Shown: piece after piece, positions 49,700-61,349 of the stretch
Layout: each line of letters starts with the position of its first letter
How positions within the stretch are numbered: the stretch's first letter is position 1
DNA from: Lineus longissimus
Lineage: Eukaryota > Nemertea > Pilidiophora > Heteronemertea > Lineidae
Direction of reading: 5' to 3'
Assembly (NCBI RefSeq): GCF_910592395.1
Contig: NC_088310.1
Location: 18,729,501 to 18,793,500 of the forward strand
Length of the DNA: 64,000 nt
The notes under the pieces: model-generated
Databases searched by the model: none
Told to the model about the DNA's origin: nothing
The model's input: the letters and a program-made list of their open reading frames with translations, nothing else
Made by a program: the position numbers and the translations under genes

Positions 49700-52600
49700 A
49701 AGCATGAAGTCGTGTAAACAACCAATGGTATAAACGGAAAGAGAAAGTTGCGGCTGTCGTCAAATACATGTTATTCTAGTTGGATCATCTGCTGATAGAA
49801 ATACATTGTCAATCTTCAGTTATTTTCAACGTCTTATGAGCAATAAGCACCTTAAAGTGATATTGATGATATCAAAGGCAAATGCCTCGGTCTATTCATA
49901 ATGTGACAAAGAAGAGCGAAAGCTGTATCACAACTTGATACGGTGTGTATTACACAATAAATCATAATTCAGCAATAGTTCAGAGAAAGGTAATTAAAAA
50001 TCGCTGTGATTAAAATATGCACTATCAGCAGTGTATGACCGATCATACACTATACAGGCAATATCTATCTACAACCTCCTTCTCCGAAATGACCATCTCG
50101 TTTTTGTGTATTTTCCCCTATCCGGCGCGATGGCAGGAAATGTGCCTCTGGTCAGATCACCTTGTCTGAACCTAATAATGGCACTGATGGACTATGTATT
50201 GGGGCAATCATCAAGTATTCGACTCGATAATGTATAAATGGCCAATAAAATAAACAATAATTCTCTATAAGTAGCTATTTGTGGTTGCAGTGAGTCAGCT
50301 TTAGCAGCTGCCGGCTGTGCGGGAGTTGACCAGGACTGCAGTATATGCTCTCGCTGCAAGCATGGAGCGAATATTTTTTTAAATGCTACCGGAACCAACA
50401 CGACCGAGTGGGTTTAACTTAGAGTAGTCTAAGGATGCAACAAGACTTGGTGCCAGTTAAAATGTTATATCAAAACATCCAAAACCGACCGACTAAGTTA
50501 TATTTTTCTCATTACCCGAAATACAAAAGACAAGAATTGCAAAATCACAAAATAAAATGTATTGGTTGACCATCCAGTTTCACTTTTTTGGCGTTGCTAC
50601 ATGCATAGCAAATGATGATGTCACCTATTTATTTTGTCATCCGGCCAAAGTGTGACCCCAAGGCCAGCGGACACAGTACTGTTAACTCATTCTAGCCATA
50701 ACCTAATTTCAGTAGAATAGCTGCATAAATCGATATAACCAGCTTTCTGAGTATCATGATCTATCATGTTCTGGTAAGTTGTAAACATTTTCAGATCAAT
50801 GAGTGCATTCGCTCATCATAAACACTGCCCGAATAAATATTATTTTTGGTATACGTCAGCGGACGCATTGCTGTTCTTCTAGTTCATCTGACAATGATAT
50901 TACATGTACAATTGCATTAACTTAAAGCAAGGATAGATAAGACTTAATCCATACTCGCTTAAAGGCATGTTAGAAATATTCCCAAAAAAATAAATTAAGT
51001 ATTACATGCGGAGAGCTAAAAATGGGGCTAAAATATTGGTATGTCCTTCGATTTTGAGTCGCAAATCAAAAAGGGAAAACAGTATATGAACCTTTAGTCA
51101 TGTTAGTCTTTCTTTGTAAATCAAGAATTCGATATTATGACGCTATATCTGGAAAATTAAGTATCTTAGTCAATTGAAAAATGTTTACATACAATTTATC
51201 GATTTTGAAAGTTTTTACTTCGATTAAAACAGATCGAATTTTTGATGACTCGAGCGGTTTTGACCCAATCGATACGAAATTATAGAATTTACTTAGAGAT
51301 GACTAAGTGCATATCTGAAAAAAGGTAAATTGTTCATCAATGATCTATGAAAAGACATTGCTTCGTCATTCACAAGTATCTGATCTAATAGTATAGCTTG
51401 GAGGCTAATATTATTCATAGTTTATCGTTGGGAAAACCATTTACAATCTGTAAAAAGTATACCTCCATTCGCGTCTCTGATGAATCATCGCTCTATCATA
51501 CCGGGATTTTTTTACAATAGATTCATTAAAACCTTTGATTATCAGACATCAGTGATATTGGCACCAACGTTCAGTTCTGGTTAGTTAAGGATTCCAATAT
51601 GTATACATACTTTAAATCGACAAATTATCGGGGGCCTTTGCTCAAGTATAGAGGTTGCAGTAAGGGGTGATACGACAACCTTTTAGCGAACAGCATAAGT
51701 CCAAGGTCAAGGTGTCATTTTGAGACAGCCACGAAATATAATCAAAGCAAACCACGGGTGTGAATTTCGTTGAAGATCTTGATTAAGGTTCTCGCTAACT
51801 TTCCAGTTTCTTGCAGCTTTCAGTAAACTCAAATTTTGTCCGAAACTCAGCAAAAAATCTCTGTAAATGTGATATTTGCTGGTTGAAACATACAGTGACA
51901 ACTACAGTCAATCATTCACTTCGTATGGCTCTATGACTAAATCGGCTCTTTATTTCTGGTCAAACTACACCATTAAGAGAGTAAGTGGTGATTCCCCTTT
52001 TAAATTGATGTATCTCACCTCCACAGATCGCGTCATCGAATGAACCTCGAGCTATCGTCTTAGCGCCACTTTAAGCGGATTGGTGTCGATGAATAAAGCA
52101 ATCCAACTAGAGACCAAGGCGAGAAGCAAGCTTAAAGACCAGAAGAAATCGATCTTAAACATTTCACAATCAGATAAGATGATCCTTTTAATGCTGAAAG
52201 CGCTTGGTTTCAAATCAACAAATGTTCCAAGTAAATTCCATGGTTAATTTACGGGCTTTAAGAGAGTCCTTCTTGGTTGAATGGCGACTGAGAGAGTCAG
52301 CTTTGTGTCATTATGGAGTGAGTCAGGGCGATCGGTGCTGGGTTTGAGTGATACCATGAGATAGAAGAGTGACACATCCTCGCCAGGTCTACACCTGATC
52401 ATCTGAGGCAGCTAACTGCGGCGTTAATTGCCCTCTCCCCAGGAACATCCATCCACTCATCGCCGGGACAATCGCACAATCAAAACTTCCGAAACATTTT
52501 GGTTTTTCGTCGTATGTTTTCTATAAACGCCGCAGTATGAGTCATAGTTGAGTCGTTTAACTGAGTGTTATGTCATTTTGAAGATGAGGCCCCATTGTTT

Positions 52601-52700
52601 ACAGCTATCGAGTTAACCGTGTGTTTAGAGGATGACTAGGACCTGCGGAAGCTATCGATCTTCCTAGACAATGGGAGACAGGACAGTTACGAAACGACCG
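49700..52700. other. no gene seen
   Basis: AT-rich non-coding stretch. A 12-codon ATG segment at 52281 ending in a GTGAGT donor (MATERVSFVSLW) is the only exon-like shape and is too short to support. Confidence 0.4.
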
Positions 52701-52717
52701 TGACGCGATGGCAATAT

Positions 52718-53083
52718 TCACGAAGATCTACATGTTTTTTGGGGAGGGGACATCGCGGGTGATGTAATGTAATCTTCTAATTGGATTGGTATCAAGTTTG
52801 ATTGAGTGTCCACCCAAAATAAACGATACATAGGCAATGTCCATGTTTGCAATTTATCATTTTCGCCTCCTTCGAGAACTATTTTGAGTTGATCAAGCAC
52901 TGATATCACCGTTGAAAATAAGCTTCCTTTTTTTGGAATCGCCCCTTGTTCAATATGTTCAGAGCAAGGTTCTGTCAGGATAACATGGTGTCTCGGGTTT
53001 AAATATTCATTGTTACATGTATGTTTTGATAACACTTTTTCTCTAAACTTGACTTCTAAATCTTTACGACACACGAAATACAA
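52718..53083 (-). CDS. 121-codon open frame, protein-like, no start codon
   Basis: Open on the minus strand with a balanced composition (PRHHVILTEPCSEHIEQG, then STVISVLDQLKIVLEGGEND). No ATG lies near its beginning and an in-frame TAA lies two codons before. A strong acceptor (TTTTATCTTATTTCAG, minus strand, at about 53094) sits just upstream, but using it places that TAA inside the exon. It is therefore either a chance frame, a pseudogene, or an exon with another acceptor. No family is recognised. Confidence 0.2.
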   Translation of the reverse strand: MYFVCRKDLEVKFREKVLSKHTCNNEYLNPRHHVILTEPCSEHIEQGAIPKKGSLFSTVISVLDQLKIVLEGGENDKLQTWTLPMYRLFWVDTQSNLIPIQLEDYITSPAMSPPQKTCRSS

Positions 53084-54724
53084 CCATTACCTGAAATAAG
53101 ATAAAACATCGTCGAAGGAACTTAGGAAACACAAAAAGGTCCACTCTCGACAAATGCTAAGAAAACGTGGGCTCAGATTCAGAATTCCTTTTAAATCTAT
53201 ACAATAAAATAAGCCACAGGGCGTCAGATAGTTGAAAACTTCACTCGGATAACACAAGAACAAGCACTTTCTAATTCATCATCACCCCAGGTGGAAGCTT
53301 TCCTGTTATCGCAGAAACGCCTTCAAGCTCACTGCATTTGTCATCTGCCTGGGTATGACTAATAAGTCAACTACTTTGGCCCTTTTGGCGGAGCCGCAAC
53401 TGCAGAAGACGTCAGCATCTTCGCCTCGGGAATCTTTCGTTGGGGATTATGAAAGAACATCTCTTACCCTCTAAAGCCTTCAGGTGCATGCGTGCAGCAG
53501 AAAGACAATGCGCTGCTTCGCCGCATAAAGACATAAAAAGGCCCACTGACTCACGTAGTAATTTCCCTTAAAGGTGTTGCAGCCCTTTTTTGAGTCATCA
53601 GCAATCTGGCTTTATGATAAGCCGCTTAGCACACCCTTGTTTTTGAACCTCAATCATGAAACAATCGAGACGGGTGGCAAGATGGTGATGAATTTAGTAA
53701 TCAATCTAGAAAAAGCTAATCCCGACAACTTTTTCTTCTTTGAAGGCTGCACCAATCAGACAAGCAATCAACGTTTTTGCTTCATAATTCGGCTGACCAT
53801 GATGAATTTCTTGATAGTAGATAACAGAAATTTTGTGTTAGCCATCATGACATTTGTTGGTGTCAAAATATATTAGGGGGGAAGCACAAGGTTTAAAACT
53901 TTTTTTAGAAAGTCTCTTTCAACTTCATTTTAACATGATGTAGGCGAGAATCAATGCGGGTTTGACAAATTTTGTAGTTTACGTTGATTATATCACTATA
54001 TCTCAATGCCATTTTGAAATGCGAAATTTTACTATCGTGTAGTCATCATCAGGTTGAAGTACAACTCTAGAGAAATGCCGGCTTGCATTTTGCCTACAAC
54101 ATCTTTTCTAAGATGGGATTACCTTTTCCCAAATCATATTTAATTAGAAGCATCCGTTTCAACGTTAAATTTTGATTTGTCGCGAGAGTGATGCCTTCTG
54201 ATACCCGCTGTTTATCATTGACGATGCACCGCGTCATCCCCAAAGCGAGACTTCCTAACTGCACACGTTTTAACACAATCACCCACTAGACGGTAATTAA
54301 CATCCATAATTCAGACAAGAGAACCGCTAATTAGACCTCAACCTCTCTTTCACTTGCGGAAAATGGGTGTTTTTTTGTGTAAACCTTCACTAATGTGGTG
54401 AAAACTTAACCATATCAAAGAATGAACCCATTAAACCAGTGGTTACAGTGTTTGATTAAAAGGCAATTCGAGGAACTTCATATCCCATAGACGAGCAACG
54501 AATCTGTTCTAGAAACATCTATGAGACGGTAATTACCTAATTACCATACCTAACTATCTAATTTTTGGTAGTAAATTATTTTGAAAGTCAACATCTTGTG
54601 ACTCATCCAGGACTACCTGGGGTACTGCGCCTTTTAGTCTTTCTGCAGGCGAGTAAGAAATCTGTTACGCCAGCATGCTTGTGACGACGACTGTTTCTAG
54701 TCTTATTTTCCATCTCACAGGTAA

Positions 54725-54886
54725 ATGGAGAACTTAGACGAAATCGTGAGAAATGCCATAAAGAGTAATCACCAGATACCACTCCTCACCCGTTATCATA
54801 TAAGTCTCCGCATTGAAGAGACCGCTGCACGGTTAGAAATACAGCTTTTTTCGCCTACACGCCCGGGGAGGTTTTCGTTGAATTAA
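54725..54886 (+). CDS. candidate start exon or small ORF, 53 aa
   Basis: A strong acceptor (TCTTATTTTCCATCTCACAG) ends at 54720, and four bases later ATG opens 53 codons to TAA. The peptide starts MENLDEIVRNAIKSNHQIPL and continues with LRIEETAARLEIQL, a helix-friendly charged sequence. An in-frame TAA directly precedes the ATG, so the ATG would be the true start after a 5' UTR intron. Alternatively, phase 0 from the acceptor gives a 15-codon ending VNGELRRNREKCHKE. No family is recognised. Confidence 0.23.
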   Translation: MENLDEIVRNAIKSNHQIPLLTRYHISLRIEETAARLEIQLFSPTRPGRFSLN

Positions 54887-55257
54887 AAAGAAGACCCTGA
54901 TGCATGTTTTATAAGATCAGAAGAACCTAGCTTAAAACCCTAATTTCTTGAGTGTGATGACCAGAGGGCCGTTATTCACCAAGCAAAGCATCAAACCTTG
55001 CAAGCAGGCCTTGTGGAGGCTTTTTGGCGGATGGCGCCTTGTGAATCGAAAAATATGTCACAGCTGAGGTCTAGCTGTCTCACCTAGTACTCTCGACCCT
55101 ATCATCCCATACCGTATGCACCGCATGTATCCCATTGCGCAAACCACACCATCATTTAATAGCAGTTAGCATGTTTATGCTTGGGGAATATTAATGGACC
55201 GCAAGAACCTGAGGTTTGATGATGAGACTGTTAACGTTCAAGCTTCACTGAGGGCAA

Positions 55258-56462
55258 CATAGCCATAGCTCGTTGGAGGGATTGAATAATTACTACCACA
55301 GGTCACCCAATCCCTCGACCACTTGGTCAAGAGTTGGAGTCACACCATGGCTGGTTGGAGGGATTAAAGCATTTCTACCACAGGTCAGCCAATCCCTCGA
55401 CCACTTGGTCAAGAGTTGGAGTCACATCATGGCTGGTTGGAGGGATTAAAGCATTTCTACCACAGGTCAGCCAATCCCTCGACCACTTGGTCAAGAGTTG
55501 GAGTCACATCATGGCAGGTTGGAGGGATCAAAGCATTTCTACCACAGGTCAGCCAATCCCTCGACCACTTGGTCAAGAGTTGGAGTCACATCATGGCTGA
55601 TTGGAGGGATTAAAGCATTTCTACCACAGGTCAGTCGATTCTCTCGACCACTTGGTCAAGAGTTGGAGTCACATCATGGCTGGTTGGAGGGATTAAAGCA
55701 TTTCTACCACAGGTCAGCCAATCCCTCGACCACTTGGTCAAGAGTTGGAGTCACACCATGACTGATTGGAGGGATTCAAGCATTTCTACCACAGGTCAGT
55801 CGATTCTCTCGACCACTTGGTCAAGAGTTGGAGTCACACCATGGCTGGTTGGAGGGATTAAAGTATTTCTACCACAGGTCAGCCAATCCCTCGACCACTT
55901 GGTCAAGAGTTGGAGTCACATCATGGCTGGTTGGAGGGATTAAAGCATTTCTACCACAGGTCAGCCAATCCCTCGACCACTTGGTCAAGAGTTGGAGTCA
56001 CACCATGACTGATTGGAGGGATTCAAGCATTTCTACCGCAGGTCAGTCGATTCTCTCGACCACTTTGTCAAGAGTTGGAGTCACATCATGGTTGGTTGGA
56101 GGGATTAAAGCATTTCTACCACAGGTTAGTCGATTCTCTCGACCACTTGGTCAAGAGTTGGAGTCACATCATGGCTGGTTGGAGGGATTAAAGCATTTCT
56201 ACCACAGGTCAGTCGATTCTCTCGACCACTTGGTCAAGAGTTGGAGTCACATCATGGCTGGTTGGAGGGATTAAAGCATTTCTACCACAGGTCAGTCGAT
56301 TCTCTCGACCACTTGGTCAAGAGTTGGAGTCACACCATGACTGATTGGAGGGATTAAAGCATACTTACCAGGAGGCAGTCAATTCCCTCGACCACTTTGT
56401 CAAGAGTTCGAGTAACTCCTTGGCTCGTTGGGGGGGATTAAGCATTAGTTCCAGGGGTCAAA
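55258..56462. repeat. tandem satellite, 82/83-bp unit, about 14 copies
   Basis: The unit runs CACAGGTCAGCCAATCCCTC, GACCACTTGGTCAAGAGTTG, GAGTCACATCATGGCTGGTT, GGAGGGATTAAAGCATTTCT, AC. Two variants interleave: CAGCCAATCCCTC (82 bp) and CAGTCGATTCTCTC (83 bp). The first and last units are the most diverged, as expected under unequal crossing-over. Two paired units carrying ACCATGACTGATTGG and TTCAAG recur about 247 bp apart, a small higher-order repeat. Open frames here simply reflect the repeat (three units of 82 bp restore the frame) and are not genes. Confidence 0.97.
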
Positions 56463-56898
56463 GTCATTTAGTGATAAAACACCCAAGTTTTATTACCCCT
56501 TGAATTATGCATCGATAACAGATATGATTCAAAATATTTAAAGCCGTCACCCGTTCCAAGCGCGCCTTCTGTGAAGGCGTAAATAATTTGACCATTTAGT
56601 TTATTCGATGAGGAGCTAAGCGTTCACGCTGTGTCGCGTTCCTAGATACCGCCAAGACTCGTTAACATGCTAACCGTGTTGAATCGATGCGGAAATGATA
56701 CAGCGGGTGCCGTGCCAGCAAGTGTTCATCATCCCGATGCAGGCCGCATGAAGTATTGACAAAAATGTCGCGGCAGTCCTTGCTCGAAGGACGCTGTTGG
56801 CAGATTTCCTTTAGGTATGTTATTCCCCTTCTCGATATCACTGCTTTGGTTGATTCTGATCAGTGTCTTGGGGGGAAAATCGTTACCTTTGTTGACCC

Positions 56899-57048
56899 AT
56901 GATTGCTCTGATATTTTTCCTGATACTTGGTTGCATAGCTTCTGATTGCCTAATGCAAGAAATCGGAGCTATCAATGACATTGCCATGGTCATTTCTTTT
57001 GTGCAGTCCACGGTATATTCTTCAAAACCGGAATCGTTCGATAGGTAA
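56899..57048 (+). CDS. candidate secreted-protein first exon or 49-aa ORF
   Basis: ATG opens 49 codons starting MIALIFFLILGCIASDC, a textbook signal-peptide shape: short start, hydrophobic core, small residues before a likely cut after AS. The frame ends AGG-TAA, and the same bases read GATAG|GTAACG, a possible splice donor at 57044/57045. After the TAA the same frame stays open for 58 more codons and contains a cysteine-rich stretch (VCSIDGMSISAGMCTVAC, later FCNEIC). It may be a first exon, or a pseudogene with a nonsense codon. No family is recognised. Confidence 0.25.
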   Translation: MIALIFFLILGCIASDCLMQEIGAINDIAMVISFVQSTVYSSKPESFDR

Positions 57049-57224
57049 CGACTTCGAGATATCGTCATTCGTGGATCGACTGTTGATCAATATTTCCCTT
57101 CACACCGTGTGTGCTCCATTGATGGAATGTCCATCAGTGCTGGTATGTGCACTGTTGCTTGTGCGATTAGGGGAATGGAACCGTTGGGGTTTTGTAATGA
57201 AATCTGTGCAGGGATTGCTCATTA

Positions 57225-60170
57225 GCGCCGTGATCAGGTGGTTGATACCGTGTCTATCACCAACAGGCGCTCGTTGGGGTGACTGCGGCAAGGAGTGGTT
57301 AGCTTGTTTGGAATATTAACAAGACTCCGGCGCTAAGAAATAAAAAGGTACTCGGTGCACTCTAAATATTAGTTTGTAAAAAGAACTTTTATAGTATTTT
57401 TTATCACTCTGGCAGCTCCTATTGCACCGACTGTGAAATTACAATGCAGTTGTATGAACTCTCGGCCCCCTCACTCAGCAAATAAAAGGGGAGCAGTGCT
57501 CGGACAAATATTCTAAAATGACCCCCTATAGGGGATTGCCAAATAAATGTTGACCCCCTTTCTATTTAATTAATGGTTAGCTTTACTATCATTATTACTA
57601 ATTTCACAGTTGGAGCAACAGAAACTTCCAGATACTAGTGGTTTTCACAAAGAGATTTTGATACTGCGCTGGACAACAATGTTTTTTTTAAAACTTCTCT
57701 GACCACTACGTCATCTTAAACTATCAAAAAAAAAAAAGCTTGATGACGAATATCCCGCGGATCTCATGTATAGAAGTCAGGGTTTCTATAAGAGAATGGT
57801 CCCAGGGTCACAGAACCATTGACGGGCAAATATGTTTTATATGTCACTCGGGGGAAAAACTGAAAGACATAATTGGTTAAAACGTCTCTCGGCTGTTCCG
57901 ATTCTCCAGCGAGGCCAACGAAAATATCAGTCTCTGTTAATTTGTGAGATTCAGCTGAGATGATTAAACAAGCGAGACTCCGTCGCTAACCGGCTTCGAT
58001 CAAAGCTTCATTTGATTTACCAATGTTTGACCAACTGTAAGAATGCCGATGTTATGAGGATTCGATGGATAGATTTCAAAGTTTATGGTTCACGTGTTCG
58101 TGACTAACTCGGTGTTGGATATCAAAAGATATACATGTAATGACCTTTTGATGAAAAACTTCTCGCATTTCACGTTTGGCTCATAAAGATTTGCCCGAAC
58201 CAGTTGGTTTGTCGTTCCTTTTTTTCATTTAGCTATTACTTCAAGAAGAAATGATTGAATTAACTTACGCAATTCTTGATTTTATTTTAACTAGATAATG
58301 AGGAAACTTTTCTCTTTCTAAAAAAAATTGGAAAGTTACATTTTGGGTTTTGGGCAGGAAATTGATTAGTGCTAGGCGCATAACATGAGTTTTAGTCTCT
58401 CTTCATCCTCAGGCATACTGATACATTCAACAAGGCGTCATTTCCCTTCTCTCTCTTTTCAGATTGATGGCAGGTCAAGGTGCAGTCTCGGTATAGAGAA
58501 ACTGGGGGCCAACTGAAAGCCGGTCCGTAATCCAAGACGAAGCTCACACTAACCGCTCACGGCTTGGAAATCTTCCTCATTATTGCTCACTACGGAGTTT
58601 AAAAAGTACAGAACTGAGTCAGCGGCCGTGGGTCTCGCATCTGGAACGTTTAGCTCTGGAGTGCATCATAAATATATTGTTTTTTATTGGCACTTAATTA
58701 GCAGACAGACTTTTATTAGATAGGTGACAGGGCTTGCCAGTTCATGGCTGCGGCTTGCTTAGTCATCGTAAAAGTTAACTTCAAGCTGCTAAAGCTTTTT
58801 ACGGGTTAGTAATAGCACGTTGACCTGAAAAATGACTTCTTTACAATGTTTCCTGGGGACCATTTCCGTTGTTGGAGATGATAAAACTTTGTTTCCATAG
58901 TTTGCCCGCGAATGTTAAAACTTTTCGTTCTGCGCATGTCGCACCTATAGGAAAACTGTCACGAAACGCTTTGAAAAATTGGCAATATTGAACGGCCAGG
59001 CAAAACCCTAATTCGGGAATAGGTTCTCATAAATTTTATCAGTTTAGATGACACCCAGGCGGCACAGTAGACCTACCCAACTTTATATCCCATGAATAAA
59101 TTAGCAGTTTCTCAAGATATATTGTTTGAAACAATCCAAATCAAAATACGCACGTGTCTGGCGAAGAAAATTCTGAAGTATTTGTTCCATAACATATCAT
59201 TCATAGCGCTGGTTAGATTTCTTTGACTACACGATGACAGCTTTTTCTTACACGGGTCAGTTATGATTCCAAGAAGTCTAAAGAACTCTCTTCCTTATCG
59301 TTATTCCTTGCTATTCAGGCGCATGATTGGAGAGTTTTTGTGGTGTGGTCCCGTGCCTTTGTTAAAGTCTCTGCCGCCCATGGTGATGACTCGTTTCTGA
59401 GATGTTCCAACACTCTTGACAAGTATCAGGTCTGGAAGATGATACTTAAAAGACTGGCTCCGTCTGGGACACCTGGATTCCATGTCCGGACCACTATTAG
59501 TCATTCGTAATTGTAACTGCGCAGTGCAAAATAAATTACAGTAAAACGAAATTGCGAAGTTCACATTTTGGTGAAGAAAAATATGTGAAATATAATTATA
59601 TTGTAGGACAAAAATGTAACGCGGACCGACAAAATGTTACACAGTTAGCAAATGTTTATTTACGTAAACAAGTACAAGTAATGTATCACACAAACAAGTA
59701 ATCTACACCACACAATAATTTCTTCTTTACATAAATCTTTGATAGAATATATTTGTTTCTTACTGAGGTAGAAAGGTGTATCATGTAATGTACATGTACC
59801 CCAAGAGCAGCGTCGGCTATACTGTGCAATTTTGTATATATCTGTACAGAAAATAGCACCATTCATTGATTATTAACAATTGAATAGCGCGTGTTACATC
59901 TAATTTGTCCGCATTGACAATTGTTCGTTTTATATCAACACCGATACAAGTCTGTTGCAAAATGCAACTTGGTCCCGAGTCACAACATTCTCAAGCGCCA
60001 ACATGAATCAACTTGTAACAAATACTGCAACATAAGACAATCCCTAGAAACTCCATCGGGCATTGTTAACTCAGAAAGAAATGATAAATGTGCTTCCTCT
60101 GAAATGGCTTGTAAAATATGAGTTTTAGTCACTGGAGAATGACGCCAGAACGCAATTTACCTGAGGACAA
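57225..60170. other. no gene seen
   Basis: Non-coding. A good acceptor (CTTCTCTCTCTTTTCAG ending at 58462) is followed by only 17 open codons (IDGRSRCSLGIEKLGAN) before TGA, so a tiny terminal exon is possible but unsupported. Confidence 0.4.
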
Positions 60171-60173
60171 AAC

Positions 60174-60238
60174 CACGTGAGAAGAAATGAGAGAACGTGC
60201 TGTACATGTAGCACGCTCAGTCTCAACTAGTGACGTCA
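60174..60238. promoter_or_regulatory. E-box, dyad and CRE cluster
   Basis: CACGTG at 60174-60179, the dyad CGTGCTGTACATGTAGCACG around 60196-60215, and TGACGTCA at 60231-60238 lie within 65 bp. The combination echoes the E-box/CRE/AP-1 cluster at 26204-26395. This is motif evidence only. Confidence 0.25.
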
Positions 60239-61060
60239 TCATGATTGACCAGGTGACTGATTACAGCACACGAAATAAACGTTTCCAAATTAGAATTTGG
60301 CCTACCAATATCACAGTCATACAATAAAACTGTACTCTAGTTTCTTCTATTCTTTTCTATTCGGATTTTTTTTCACGAAATGACAAACTAGCTTAGCGGT
60401 ACATCACATCATTCCCAAGGCATTGTTTCCGAGAAGAAAACACTCATAAAGTGCACTAGTGTTCTAAACACTTTTTCCCTCTTTCTAAACAATTAATGCG
60501 CGCGCTACTCAGGCAGATGCTGGGAGGCCATCATCAAAACAGTTATTACCCTCTTGATGTGAGCGCTATCTTTTGTTTATGTCTCTTTATTGCCATCATT
60601 TAGATTATTCAAGTTATTGGCTGCTCTAAACTCAAATGACAGTAACTATTTTACTTAGATAATGGTATAAAAGGACATATAAAAAGAACAAAGTCATGTC
60701 AATAGCACCAAACGTAGTGGTTCTCCTTTCCAATGTGGTAGAACCTGTAATAATTCGATGATTCCAGTGACAAAAACATCCTTAATATTTACAAACCACA
60801 TATACATGTATTGTTATAATTGATATCTAGACATGTCAGACATGTCCAATAAAACACTGCCAATGTAGTTGTTGATGTCGTACAGATGCTGCATGCAGTA
60901 CTCAGACTGACAGTGTCTTCCATGTCATCAAGAAAATTTTCAAAACATGTTGATATTTTTTTGAGAACATGTCCAAGTTCTCATTTCGTGATATTTAATT
61001 TAGAGGAATAAATGGTTAATTAGCATTGATATCATTCGCTTTAGCATCAATCAGATTATT

Positions 61061-61345
61061 AGCTCACGTCTGGGGAGCTTATACGATACCGTGGCGTCCG
61101 TCGTCCGTCGTCGTCCGTCAGTGGCGTCCGTCGTCGTCCGTTAGCGGAGTACATTTCGTCGTCCGTTAGCGGAGCACGTTTCGTCACCGCTGGGACTAGA
61201 TGGCTAAAACTTGGTGTGATGGTAGCTTTGGGCAATATGCCCAGACGTATTTTTCTTTTTCACGATATGAGCTACTTTCTGGCCTTAAGGCGGCCATCTT
61301 GGAAATTGGGTTTTTGCCTTTTTGAAGCTAATGGTTGTAGGTAGA
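61061..61345 (+). repeat. dispersed repeat with GTCCGTCGTC minisatellite
   Basis: It begins AGCTCACGTCTGGGGAGCTT, then a run of GTCCGTCGTC-type words (61095-61185). A body follows with GGGACTAGATGGCTAAAACT and TTGG, and GGCGGCCATCTTGGAAATTG. This order (AGCTCAC, GAGCTTAT, GGCGTCCGTCGTC, AAACTTGG, CGGCCATCTTGG) matches a dispersed family I recall from molluscs and other marine invertebrates. Function and class are unknown to me. The internal minisatellite has at least three sub-blocks, two of them with CGTCCGTTAGCGGAG. Confidence 0.65.
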
Positions 61346-61349
61346 GTGG

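Noticed and set aside
55334-56274. Open frames of up to 148 codons with repeating peptides
   Set aside because: They are translations of the 82/83-bp tandem satellite; all three frames are open in turn.
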